Of a stretch of 64,000 bases of DNA, positions 1 to 8,789 are shown one piece after another. The translations under genes were made by a program, and so were the position numbers. The stretch lies in NCBI RefSeq assembly GCF_012271765.1, contig NZ_VRKO01000016.1:730820-794819 (forward strand), in the 5' to 3' direction. The notes under the pieces were generated by a model, which was not told the DNA's origin, did not search any database, and saw nothing but the letters and a program-made list of their open reading frames with translations. Each line of letters opens with the position of its first letter. The first letter of the stretch is position 1. This DNA comes from Erwinia rhapontici. GTDB lineage: Bacteria > Pseudomonadota > Gammaproteobacteria > Enterobacterales > Enterobacteriaceae.

Positions 1-374
1 TCTACAGTATAGAGGACGCTCTGTAATCCCGACCCGATTCCATCGTTTTTTCAAGTGACTTCTGTCACTGAACAGGCAAAAAGCAGTATAAAAAATCGCC
101 TTCAGGATTTAGGGCTGAATCCGGGGTCGGCAACGGTACATCTGGATGGTTAGACATCTTACTATCACCCAGGTTAATTTCTGTGAACTATTTTGAATTA
201 TTACCGGATATCTTAACAGGTAAAAACTCTTAATTTCCCTTGTGTCTTAAGCGAGAGTGATCACTCAAAACCACGGGAACAGTCGGATTCTGCCGTTGAT
301 ACAGCAGATGCCTCCATACCCCGATCATCAAGTGGCGCTGACAATAAATCAGCAGCCATAACGGGGACAACAAC
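1..374. other. Left-edge non-coding region upstream of the AraD-family gene
   Basis: I see no convincing coding region here. The stretch is AT-leaning toward its middle and ends in a GGGGA ribosome-binding sequence just before the aldolase start at 375. The only clear structure is a perfect 12-bp palindrome, GAGTGATCACTC, at 255-266, which could be an operator. The promoter of the downstream gene should lie here, but no strong -35/-10 pair stands out. Confidence 0.5.
255..266. promoter_or_regulatory. 12-bp palindrome, possible operator
   Basis: GAGTGATCACTC is perfectly self-complementary and lies about 110 bases before the aldolase start. A dimeric repressor could bind it. No regulator gene in the window is linked to it, so the role is inference. 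Confidence 0.25.
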
Positions 375-1073
375 ATGCTGGAACAACTGAAGCAGCAAGT
401 ACTGGAAGCAAATCTGGCGTTACCGCGCTACGGACTGGTGACGTTCACCTGGGGAAACGTCAGTGCTATCGATCGCCAGCAGGGGCTGATGGTGATAAAG
501 CCTTCAGGTGTCAGTTATGACGACATGAAGCGGGACGACATGGTCGTCGTGGCGCTGGCGTCCGGGGAAGTGATAGAAGGGGACAAACGTCCGTCATCGG
601 ATACGGACACTCACCGTGCACTCTATCTTGCCTGGCCTGATATTGGCGGCATCGTCCATACTCACTCGCGCCATGCCACCATCTGGGCGCAGGCAGGAAA
701 AGATATTCCCGCCTGGGGCACAACGCACGCGGATGATTTCTATGGTGCCATTCCCTGCACGCGCCAGATGCGCGATGAGGAGATCCTTGAACGCTACGAG
801 TGGCAAACCGGGCAGGTAATCATTGAAACGCTGCAACAGCGCAATATTGACCCACTGGCGATCCCAGCCGTGCTGGTGAACTCGCACGGGCCGTTTGCGT
901 GGGGCCGCAGCGCGGAGGATGCGGTCCACAGTGCCGTTGTACTGGAAGAGGTGGCTTACATGGGTATTTTCAGTCAGCAATTGACGCCGCAGCTGCCGGC
1001 AGTGCAGCAGGTATTACTGGATAAACACTATCTGCGAAAACATGGCAAAAATGCCTATTACGGGCAGAAATAG
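375..1073 (+). CDS. araD: Class II aldolase, L-ribulose-5-phosphate 4-epimerase family
   Basis: This 232-residue protein has the length and motifs of AraD/UlaF/SgbE, Zn-dependent enzymes that interconvert L-ribulose-5-phosphate and D-xylulose-5-phosphate. Visible family marks are the early [19 protein letters not shown] block, the metal-binding HTHSRHA motif near residue 95, and NSHGPFAWG near residue 170 with the third zinc histidine. The start ATG has a GGGGA sequence 7 bases upstream. No kinase, isomerase or transporter gene accompanies it, so the arabinose, ascorbate and gulose versions cannot be told apart; araD is the closest general name. Cytoplasmic. The family call is secure, the substrate is inferred. 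Confidence 0.82.
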   Translation: MLEQLKQQVLEANLALPRYGLVTFTWGNVSAIDRQQGLMVIKPSGVSYDDMKRDDMVVVALASGEVIEGDKRPSSDTDTHRALYLAWPDIGGIVHTHSRHATIWAQAGKDIPAWGTTHADDFYGAIPCTRQMRDEEILERYEWQTGQVIIETLQQRNIDPLAIPAVLVNSHGPFAWGRSAEDAVHSAVVLEEVAYMGIFSQQLTPQLPAVQQVLLDKHYLRKHGKNAYYGQK

Positions 1074-1349
1074 CCGCTAACGTCATCAGCTGGCGTCGGG
1101 TTATAACGGCGCCAAATTAAGATTATCCTTACCTATTGTTCGACCGCGCTTGAGTATTTTATCCTTATCCTGCCGCAAGTCTCTCCTGTTATCCCGTCAA
1201 TTCAGCGGTTCTGATTGCATTTCGTCGTGCACATATGGCGTGAGGAATTTCTTTATTTTATCTTAAAAATCAAACACCCATTTAGCATGATGACACTCTG
1301 GATTAGGCTGGAGCTGCGAAGAACGCATAATGAAACAGAGGATAATGCT

Positions 1350-2219
1350 ATGACCGTTATAAATCAGACTACTTGCCGCTTGTTCAACGAAGCTGGACAA
1401 ATGACGCAGCTCTCTGCCTACTATGAAGAAGAACGTCGCACCATGTGGATGATGCTGCGCGCCCAACCTCGCCCAAGTTTTAATCATCAGCTGATCGAGG
1501 AGATCATGAACCTCAGCTACGCTGCTCAGCGTTCCGGTTTGAAGATTGATTTTTGGGTCACGGGTTCGCTGGTACCGACCATGTTTAATGCCGGCGGCGA
1601 TCTGCGTTTCTTTGTCGAAACGATTAAAAATGGCCGCCGCGAAGCCCTGCGTGCCTATGCCCGTGCCTGCGTGGACTGCATTCATGCGGCGGCGCGTGGC
1701 TTCGACACGGGTGCTGTTACCATCGCGATGGTGGAAGGGAGCGCGCTGGGCGGTGGATTTGAAGCCGCGCTGGCGCATCACTTCATCCTGGCACAAAATA
1801 CCGCCCGTATGGGGTTCCCGGAAATTGCCTTTAACCTGTTCCCTGGCATGGGCGGTTACTCACTGGTGGCACGCCGTTCCGGCATGAAACTGGCCGAAGA
1901 GTTGATCTGTGAAGGGGAGTCGCATACTGCAGAATGGTTTGAAACGCGCGGCCTGGTGGATCGCCTGTTCCAGCCGGGAGAGGGCTATCGCTGCACGCGT
2001 ACGTTTATTGATACGCTGCAACCGAAGCTGAACGGTGTCAGAGCGATGCTGAAAGCCCGTCAGCGGGTGCTTCAGCTGACGCGTGCAGAACTGATGGATA
2101 TTACGGAAGACTGGGTTGATTTTGCCTTTACTATGGAGCCGAAAGATATCGCCTATATGGAGCGTTTAGTCCAGTTGCAAAACCGCCACAGTGCGCAGTC
2201 ATTGCTGAAAGCGGGCTAA
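1350..2219 (+). CDS. rpfF: DSF synthase RpfF (crotonase family)
   Basis: The ATG at 1350 has AGAGGA just upstream and gives 289 residues, the usual RpfF length; the longer reading to 1215 has no ribosome site. The crotonase fold shows in EGSALGGGFEAALAHH and in FPEIAFNLFPGMGG. The two glutamates of these motifs fall at about 138 and 158, matching the catalytic pair of Xanthomonas RpfF (Glu141/Glu161). RpfF makes cis-2-unsaturated fatty acid signals (DSF/BDSF) from acyl-ACP. It is convergent with and only 10 bases from the gene for the matching receptor RpfR, as in Cronobacter and Burkholderia. An ordinary enoyl-CoA hydratase is less likely given length and partner. Confidence 0.9.
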   Translation: MTVINQTTCRLFNEAGQMTQLSAYYEEERRTMWMMLRAQPRPSFNHQLIEEIMNLSYAAQRSGLKIDFWVTGSLVPTMFNAGGDLRFFVETIKNGRREALRAYARACVDCIHAAARGFDTGAVTIAMVEGSALGGGFEAALAHHFILAQNTARMGFPEIAFNLFPGMGGYSLVARRSGMKLAEELICEGESHTAEWFETRGLVDRLFQPGEGYRCTRTFIDTLQPKLNGVRAMLKARQRVLQLTRAELMDITEDWVDFAFTMEPKDIAYMERLVQLQNRHSAQSLLKAG

Positions 2220-2229
2220 TTTATCGTTC

Positions 2230-4221
2230 TCAGGAAGCCGTAATGGCATGATGCCGCGTAAGCCAGTGCTCGAGTTCTTCAGCGGGCATTGGCTTCGCAT
2301 ACAGGAACCCCTGACGGGTATCCACACCGTTTGCCATCACAAACTCCGCTTCTTCTTCCGTCTCAATCCCTTCCGCGATCACCTGCAAGTTCAGCGCCTT
2401 AGCAACGGCAACAATCGCCCTGACCAGTGACTGAGAGACTACCTGCTGGTTTACGCCACGGATAAAGCTCTGGTCGAGCTTAATCGCATCAATCGGCACG
2501 CGTGCCAGCTGTGACAACGACGAGTAACCCGTACCGAAATCATCCAGATGCACGGCGGCACCCAGTTTCTGAAACTGTTTCATTAATGCCAGCGCCTGCT
2601 CCTCATTCTCAATCAGGCAGCTTTCGGTCAGCTCAATATCAATCGGGCAGACCTCCAGTCCGGCTTGATCCAGGGCGAGTTTCAGGTCGGTATAGATACT
2701 TTGGTCAATCAGCTGACGCGGCGACACATTTACCGCCACCCGCAGGTCAATGCCCTGTTTGCGCCAGCGCATGATTTGCTCCAGCACGCTCAGCATCACC
2801 CAGCGACCGAGTGGGATAATCAATCCTGACTCTTCGGCATAGGCAATAAAACTGTCCGGCGGCACCAGCCCACGCTCTGGGGACATCCACCGCACCAGCG
2901 CTTCCACACTGGTGACCGTGCCATCGGCATTCACTTTCGGCTGATAGTGGAGCACCAGCTGATGATGTTCCAGCGCCTTGCGCAGGTTGGTGTCGAGCCA
3001 GAGATATTCAAACACCCGCTGATTCATTTCCGCTGAGAAAATGCAGAATTTACCGCGTCCGTTCTCTTTCGCTGTGTACATCGCCGTATCAGCATTGCGG
3101 ATCAGGCTTTCACGATCTTCGCCATGCTGCGGAGCAAGGGCAATGCCCACGGAGCATCCGGAGTAAACCTCAATCAGCCCGATACGGAACGGCTGCTTCA
3201 GGCGCTCAAGAATACGCGACGACATCGCTTCTAATGCGGCCTGGCTGGTGTCTTCGGCCAGCACAATAAACTCATCGCCACCCAGGCGCGCCAGCGTCTG
3301 ATCTTTATCAAGGCAGCTCAAAATCGCCAGAGAAACCGCCTGTAACAGCTGGTCGCCGAACATGTGCCCGTAGGCATCATTCACTTTTTTGAAATTGTCG
3401 AGATCAAGGTAGACCACGCCAATCTGCTGGTTAGCACGTTTTTCCAGTGCTTCAGTGATTTCGTGATTGATGGCATTGCGATTCGGCAGCCCGGTAATGG
3501 TATCGGTATTGGCCAGCACGCGCAGACGCTCCTGGGCTCGGCGCTCTTCGGTAATATCCGTGCCGGAGCAAATCAGGTAGATCTCATTTTTTCCGCTGCC
3601 GCTATGGACGAATTTATTGCGGAACAGGAACAAACGCTGACCTTTCTTCGTCTTGATCCAACGCTCGACTTCATAGGAGCTGCCTTCACGGAAAAACATG
3701 CTGATATTACGCCGTGAGGCCGCCGCTTCCTGGCGTGACATAAACAGCTGAAACACATTACGGCCGATCACTTCCTGTTCTTTGAGGCCGGTGTACTCTT
3801 CACTCAGGCGGTTAAAGCGCTGGATATGACCTTGCTGATCGACGATGACAATGACGGAATTGGCTTCAGATACCACCTGTTCTGCAAATGACAGACCCAG
3901 CACCAGATCGCGCGCGACCGAGGAAGTATCTCCCCATGCTGACGCGGTCCCCGCCCAGGCAATCTGGGAGACTTTCCTGCCGACCAGATGCATGGACAGT
4001 GCATTACCGTACAACGTGATGGTGAGATTCACGCTGGTGGTGATCACCGTCATGCTGCGCAACAGGCTGGCTTGCGGGGGAGTGAGCGGGACGGCAATGT
4101 TGGTTTCGCCCCCTTCGTCTTCGGCAAAATGCAGCGCATCGCTGTCGGAGGATAAACGCCAATGAGGGCTGCTGGTGCCAAAATATGCATACAGTAGCGT
4201 CTGCCCTTGTTCATCGGTCAT
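2230..4221 (-). CDS. rpfR: RpfR/PdeR: PAS-GGDEF-EAL DSF receptor and c-di-GMP enzyme
   Basis: The 663-residue protein has an N-terminal domain of about 100 residues (the RpfF-interaction region of RpfR), a PAS domain (about 110-220) that binds the fatty acid signal in characterised RpfR, a GGDEF domain with intact RLGGDEF, and a C-terminal EAL domain with VEALVRW and the DDFGTGYSS loop. Both catalytic motifs look intact, so synthesis and breakdown of c-di-GMP are possible; known RpfR proteins act mainly as phosphodiesterases activated by DSF. This is the ortholog of E. coli pdeR (gmr/yciR), which lies near rnb there too but usually lacks an rpfF partner. Cytoplasmic. Confidence 0.92.
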   Translation of the reverse strand: MTDEQGQTLLYAYFGTSSPHWRLSSDSDALHFAEDEGGETNIAVPLTPPQASLLRSMTVITTSVNLTITLYGNALSMHLVGRKVSQIAWAGTASAWGDTSSVARDLVLGLSFAEQVVSEANSVIVIVDQQGHIQRFNRLSEEYTGLKEQEVIGRNVFQLFMSRQEAAASRRNISMFFREGSSYEVERWIKTKKGQRLFLFRNKFVHSGSGKNEIYLICSGTDITEERRAQERLRVLANTDTITGLPNRNAINHEITEALEKRANQQIGVVYLDLDNFKKVNDAYGHMFGDQLLQAVSLAILSCLDKDQTLARLGGDEFIVLAEDTSQAALEAMSSRILERLKQPFRIGLIEVYSGCSVGIALAPQHGEDRESLIRNADTAMYTAKENGRGKFCIFSAEMNQRVFEYLWLDTNLRKALEHHQLVLHYQPKVNADGTVTSVEALVRWMSPERGLVPPDSFIAYAEESGLIIPLGRWVMLSVLEQIMRWRKQGIDLRVAVNVSPRQLIDQSIYTDLKLALDQAGLEVCPIDIELTESCLIENEEQALALMKQFQKLGAAVHLDDFGTGYSSLSQLARVPIDAIKLDQSFIRGVNQQVVSQSLVRAIVAVAKALNLQVIAEGIETEEEAEFVMANGVDTRQGFLYAKPMPAEELEHWLTRHHAITAS

Positions 4222-4346
4222 TTTTATCTCCCTTGGTGCTACTTTGCAGGTGGTATCTTCTTATTTTAGCAACAGTATTCGGCAAGCAGCAGAATCACAA
4301 GCTACGAAGACAATATATTTTTTTGGTGAGAATTGATATGCAGCAT

Positions 4347-4374
4347 AAAATCCCCCGACATGGCGGTCGGGGGA
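4347..4374 (-). terminator. Terminator after the CstA-family gene
   Basis: Arms TCCCCCGAC (4351-4359) and GTCGGGGGA (4366-4374) form a 9-bp, very GC-rich stem with a 6-base loop. Read on the minus strand it is followed by UUUU. It lies about 100 bases beyond the cstA stop and just beyond the short coupled reading frame, so it probably ends that transcript. Confidence 0.75.
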
Positions 4375-4379
4375 GCATA

Positions 4380-4475
4380 TTAGCAGGATAATTTGACTAA
4401 GGTGACCCCTTTGTCGGGAAAATATCCTTCAAGATAGTTGCGTTTAAAACCCTTTACTGTCAGCCGCTTACTCAT
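4380..4475 (-). CDS. Possible 31-residue peptide coupled to the CstA-family gene
   Basis: The stop of the transporter and an ATG overlap as TGATG, and the frame runs 31 codons (MSKRLTVKGF...VKLSC) to a TAA just before the terminator at 4347-4374. In E. coli a small protein (YbdD/YjiX) follows cstA and btsT, but this sequence does not resemble those. The frame is basic, with no membrane segment. Coupling and exact fit before the terminator argue for a gene; small size and lack of a recognised family argue against. I do not know a function. Confidence 0.35.
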   Translation of the reverse strand: MSKRLTVKGFKRNYLEGYFPDKGVTLVKLSC

Positions 4476-6541
4476 CAGATATTGACTTTTTCATCGCGCA
4501 GTACGACCGGACTTTCACGAACGGTAGGTAGATCGCTGTGCAATGCGCGTCGGATGGCAAAGCATGCCGCCACCAGCATAGTGATGGCCACCAGCATAAA
4601 GAAGGCACACAGCCCGGCATTGATCTGGTTACTGATCACGATAGTCTGCATATCCGCCACGGTTTTCGCCGGGGCAATAACGATCCCCTGGTCGATACCC
4701 TTGCTGAACTTTTTCGCCTGGGCCAGGAACCCAATGGCGGGTTTTTCATGGAAAATCTTCTGCCATCCTGCCGTCATTGAGGTAATAAATAACCAGACGG
4801 TGGGCACAATCGTGACCCAGGCGTAACGTTGCTTCTTCATTTTAAACAGCACCACGGTGCCGAGGATCAGCGCCATGGACGCCAGCATCTGGTTACCGAT
4901 ACCAAACAGCGGCCAGAGCGTATTAATGCCGCCAAGCGGATCGATGACGCCCTGATAGACGAAGAACCCCCAGCCTGCAACGGCCACCGCGGTGCCGATA
5001 ATATTGCCTACCCAGGAACGATTATTCGCCAGCGAAGGCACCACCGTACCTGCCAGGTCCTGCACCATAAAACGACAGGCGCGCGTACCGGCATCGACGG
5101 CGGTCAGGATAAACAGCGCTTCAAACAGAATGGCAAAGTGATACCAGAAGGCCATCATCGCCCGACTGTTAAAGACCTCGGTAATGATATGCGCCATGCC
5201 CACCGCAAAGGTGGGTGCGCCACCTGCGCGCGATAGCACTGACATCTCTCCGACATCACGGGCGATGGCGGTTAACACCTCCGGTGTAACAACAAACCCC
5301 CAGCTGTTGATCGCCTGACTGGCACTTTCGACGGTGGTGCCAATCAGCGCCGCCGGGGCGTTCATCGCAAAGTAGACACCGGGGTCGATCACGGAGGCAC
5401 AGATCAACGCCATGATGGCGACGAAAGACTCCATCAGCATGGCGCCGTAGCCGATCATGCGGATGTGGCTTTCTCGCTCCACCAGCTTCGGCGTGGTGCC
5501 GCTGGAGACCAGCGCATGGAACCCAGAGATTGCCCCACAGGCGATAGTGATAAACAGGAACGGGAACAGTCCCCCTGAGAACACCGGGCCGCTACCATCG
5601 ATGAATTTGGTCACTGCCGGCATTTTCATCTCCGGCATGGCAAAAACGATGCCAACGGCCAGACCGACAATCACGCCGATTTTCAGGAAGGTGGACAGAT
5701 AGTCACGCGGTGCCAGCAGCAGCCAGACGGGAAGCACAGAGGCAACAAACCCGTAAATCACCAGTACCAGAGTCAGCGTGGTGCCTTTTAGCGTAAAGAA
5801 AGGCCCCCAGTATGGATGCAGAGCGATATCCCCGCCGTAGATAATCGCGGCCATCATCAGCACAAAGCCAATCAGCGACACTTCAGCGATTTTTCCTGGC
5901 CGCAGGAAGCGCATATACACGCCCATAAACAGCGCGATAGGCAAGGTGGCCGCCAGCGTAAACAGACCCCAGGGGCTGTTGGTCAACGCCTTGACCACCA
6001 CCAGCGCCAGCGCCGAGAGAATAATAATCATCACCCCCAGTGCGCCCAGCATGGTGATCACCCCGGCGAAGGCGCCCAGTTCCTGTTTCGCCATTTCACC
6101 CAGTGAACGGCCATCACGGCGGGTGGAAATAAACAGGATCAGGAAGTCCTGCACGGCACCCGCCAGCATCACCCCAATCAGGATCCACAGCGTGCCGGGC
6201 AGAAAGCCCATTTGTGCCGCCAGCACCGGGCCGACGAGTGGGCCAGCCCCGGCAATGGCAGCGAAGTGGTGGCCGAACAGCACCCATTTGTTGGTGGGAA
6301 CATAATCCAGACCGTCATTGTGACGCTCAGCGGGCGTCAGGCGACGGTCATCCAGTTCGAAAATACGACGGGCAATAAACAGGCTGTAAAAGCGATAAGC
6401 AATGCTGTAACAGGCGACGGCGGCCACCACCAGCCATAGCGCGTTCACGGGTTCGCCCCGGTTAAGCGCCAGCATGGCGAAAGCCACAGCACCTGCTAAC
6501 GCCACCAGTAACCAGATCAATCCGGCTTTGACGTTCTTCAT
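4475..6541 (-). CDS. cstA: CstA/BtsT-family carbon-starvation transporter
   Basis: The ATG at 6541 has AAGGAG 7 bases upstream and is preferred over the longer reading to 6580; the protein is then 688 residues. It shows the CstA signature blocks LFGHHFAAIAGAGPLVGPVLAAQMG near residue 90 and ITIACGAISGFHALVSSGTTPK in the middle, with more than 15 hydrophobic segments. The family imports pyruvate (BtsT, CstA) and some peptides across the inner membrane. It is divergent enough from both E. coli paralogs that the exact substrate is uncertain. A terminator-like hairpin separates it from rnb upstream, so it should have its own promoter in 6542-6688. Confidence 0.85.
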   Translation of the reverse strand: MKNVKAGLIWLLVALAGAVAFAMLALNRGEPVNALWLVVAAVACYSIAYRFYSLFIARRIFELDDRRLTPAERHNDGLDYVPTNKWVLFGHHFAAIAGAGPLVGPVLAAQMGFLPGTLWILIGVMLAGAVQDFLILFISTRRDGRSLGEMAKQELGAFAGVITMLGALGVMIIILSALALVVVKALTNSPWGLFTLAATLPIALFMGVYMRFLRPGKIAEVSLIGFVLMMAAIIYGGDIALHPYWGPFFTLKGTTLTLVLVIYGFVASVLPVWLLLAPRDYLSTFLKIGVIVGLAVGIVFAMPEMKMPAVTKFIDGSGPVFSGGLFPFLFITIACGAISGFHALVSSGTTPKLVERESHIRMIGYGAMLMESFVAIMALICASVIDPGVYFAMNAPAALIGTTVESASQAINSWGFVVTPEVLTAIARDVGEMSVLSRAGGAPTFAVGMAHIITEVFNSRAMMAFWYHFAILFEALFILTAVDAGTRACRFMVQDLAGTVVPSLANNRSWVGNIIGTAVAVAGWGFFVYQGVIDPLGGINTLWPLFGIGNQMLASMALILGTVVLFKMKKQRYAWVTIVPTVWLFITSMTAGWQKIFHEKPAIGFLAQAKKFSKGIDQGIVIAPAKTVADMQTIVISNQINAGLCAFFMLVAITMLVAACFAIRRALHSDLPTVRESPVVLRDEKVNI

Positions 6542-6688
6542 CACGTAACTCCTTGTCAGATCCATTAAGAAGAGGGACAAGTTAACCGTAATGTAAAAAA
6601 GTGTTAATGACAGGCGGTAAGTAAAGAAGTGTGAGGCGCAGGCGATTTTTTCGTTTTAGAAGGGGAAGGGCAATAACAGAGGAAAATA

Positions 6689-6712
6689 CGGGATAGCCAA
6701 CAGGCTATCCCG
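6689..6712 (-). terminator. Hairpin after rnb
   Basis: CGGGATAGCC (6689-6698), loop AACA and GGCTATCCCG (6703-6712) form a perfect 10-bp stem immediately beyond the rnb stop. The following minus-strand bases are TATTTTCC, a short U-rich run, so this is a fair intrinsic terminator for rnb. Confidence 0.7.
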
Positions 6713-6722
6713 TTGAAGACAA

Positions 6723-8666
6723 TCAGACAACCGGACGGGCAACGACGCTGCGGGTTTCCATACGCACTTCGGCGATGGTCACGTCAATCAGGTCGGTGAC
6801 GCGGTAAGCCACATCGCCTTTGATCTGCACGGTGCCATTCTCGTTGCTGCACACCAGCTCATCACGCACCGCGTGGATGAACGGGGCAGGGATAAAGGCA
6901 ACCGCACCATTTTCCTGAAGACGTACACGCATACCGCCACGGGAAACATCGATCACTTCCGCGCTGAAACGCTGGTCAGTACCGACCGATTTCTGCAGGA
7001 AACGCGAGTACAACCAGTCTCCGACATCGCGCTCTGCCATACGGTTCTGACGGCGGCGTTCGCCCATCTTCACCGTGACGTCATCCGCAGGGCGGCTGGC
7101 CGCTTCCCCTTTGATGATCGCTTTCAGCAGGCGGTGGTTCACCATATCGCCATACTTACGGATCGGAGAGGTCCAGGTTGCGTAGGCATCCAGACCAAGG
7201 CCGAAGTGTGGGCCTGGTGTGGTGCTGACTTCAGCAAATGACTGGAAGCGACGAATACGGCTGTCGAGGAACTGAGTCGGCAGTGTATCCAGCTCGCGGC
7301 GCAGCGTGCGGAAACCTTCCAGCGTGGCAATGGCTGCGGGATCTGCCGTCACACCGTGGTTCGCCAGAACGGCGGCAGCCTGCTCGGCATTCACGTCGTC
7401 GAAACCAAGGTGCACGTTGTAGATACCGAAGCCCAGCTTATCGCGCAGCACGGCAGCCGCGCAGATGTTGGCCAGGATCATAGATTCTTCAACGATGCGG
7501 TTAGCAATGCGACGATGCTCGGCAATGATATCCAGCACTTCGCCTTTCTCGCCTAACAGGAAGCGGAAGTCAGGGCGGTCTTTGAACACCAGCGCATGTG
7601 TCTGACGCCATTCGCTGCGTGCCTGGCACAGACGGTGCAGCAGACGAATCTGTTGTGCGATGGCGTCGCTTTCCGGCTGCCATTCACTGGTACCGTTAGT
7701 TTCCAGCCAGTCAGAGACATTGTCGTAAGCCAGCTTGGATTTAGATTCAATCCAGGCCGCGAAGAACTGAATGTCATCTCCCGGTGTGCCATCAGCGGCG
7801 ATAGTCACGCGGCATGCCAGCACAGGACGTCGCTCATTCGGACGCAGCGAACAGATGTCATCAGACAGCTCGCGCGGCAGCATCGGAATGTTAAAACCAG
7901 GCAGGTAGTTAGTGAACGAGCGCTCAGCGGCAACCGCATCGAGTTTGCTCCCCGCGGGCACATAGGCCGTTGGGTCGGCGATCGCGATGGTCAGTTTCAG
8001 CGCGCCATCGGCGGCCTCTTCCACATACAGCGCATCGTCCATATCTTCGGTGCTGGCGCTGTCGATGGTCACGAAGGTTAGGGCAGTGAGGTCTTCACGC
8101 TCCAGTTGCTCATCCAGCATCTCTTCCGGCGTTGCCACATCCGGTGCTTCACGCTCCAGATTATGGCGAGACAGCGTCACCCACCACGGCGCCAGATGGT
8201 CATCCGCAGTGGTAATAAATTCGGTCAGTTCGGCGTAGAAACTGCGATCGCCTTTGAGCGGATGACGGCGCATCTCCGCCACTGCCCAGTCACCGGCCTG
8301 GAAGTCATGCTTCACATTACGGTCAGGACGGCACTGAATGGCGTCTCTCAGCAGCGGATGATCAGGCACAATCGACAGGCGATCGTCTTTCTTCTGAACA
8401 CGGCCAACAAAACGGGTCAGGAAGGGTTCAATTAGCGTTTCAGGGTCCGCAACTTCACGATCTTTATCGGTCTGAATCACTGCGCTAACGCGGTCACCGT
8501 GCATGACTTTTTTCATAAACGGTGGCGGAATAAAGTAGCTTTTCTGTGCATCGACTTCCAGGAAGCCGAAACCTTTTTCCGTGCCTTTTACCACACCCTC
8601 AACACGCGGCGTTTGGGAGTGGAGTTTCTCTTTTAGCTGCGCGAGCAGCGGGTTATCCTGGAACAT
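6723..8666 (-). CDS. rnb: Exoribonuclease II (RNase II)
   Basis: At 647 residues this matches E. coli RNase II (644). It has N-terminal cold-shock domains (about 1-170) and the RNB catalytic domain containing [17 protein letters not shown] near residue 205, whose aspartates hold the Mg ions for 3'-to-5' hydrolysis of single-stranded [19 protein letters not shown] and the [17 protein letters not shown] block are typical of the RNB domain. A C-terminal S1 domain follows from about residue 560. The enzyme degrades mRNA in the cytoplasm. It is flanked by its own terminator hairpin and seems to be a single-gene unit. Confidence 0.96.
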   Translation of the reverse strand: MFQDNPLLAQLKEKLHSQTPRVEGVVKGTEKGFGFLEVDAQKSYFIPPPFMKKVMHGDRVSAVIQTDKDREVADPETLIEPFLTRFVGRVQKKDDRLSIVPDHPLLRDAIQCRPDRNVKHDFQAGDWAVAEMRRHPLKGDRSFYAELTEFITTADDHLAPWWVTLSRHNLEREAPDVATPEEMLDEQLEREDLTALTFVTIDSASTEDMDDALYVEEAADGALKLTIAIADPTAYVPAGSKLDAVAAERSFTNYLPGFNIPMLPRELSDDICSLRPNERRPVLACRVTIAADGTPGDDIQFFAAWIESKSKLAYDNVSDWLETNGTSEWQPESDAIAQQIRLLHRLCQARSEWRQTHALVFKDRPDFRFLLGEKGEVLDIIAEHRRIANRIVEESMILANICAAAVLRDKLGFGIYNVHLGFDDVNAEQAAAVLANHGVTADPAAIATLEGFRTLRRELDTLPTQFLDSRIRRFQSFAEVSTTPGPHFGLGLDAYATWTSPIRKYGDMVNHRLLKAIIKGEAASRPADDVTVKMGERRRQNRMAERDVGDWLYSRFLQKSVGTDQRFSAEVIDVSRGGMRVRLQENGAVAFIPAPFIHAVRDELVCSNENGTVQIKGDVAYRVTDLIDVTIAEVRMETRSVVARPVV

Positions 8667-8789
8667 AATTTCAACGTTTTCGTGGCCTAAGAGCGGCAGA
8701 CAGTTTTACGCGATTAACCGCTCCACGGCAAGTAAAAAGCCTTTTCTGACGTGGTGGTGGGCGGCCATTTTTGCGGCCGCCCGGGTCTG

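Noticed and set aside
594..980. 128-codon minus-strand frame opposite the AraD-family gene
   Set aside because: Shadow of a clearly coding gene; no ribosome site and no recognisable domain.
1215..1349. Extended N-terminus of RpfF
   Set aside because: No ribosome site at 1215, sequence unlike RpfF; ATG at 1350 has AGAGGA and gives the family length.
4475..6541. Assignment of the transporter specifically to BtsT
   Set aside because: It is diverged from both CstA and BtsT, and no BtsSR two-component genes are near; only the family is claimed.
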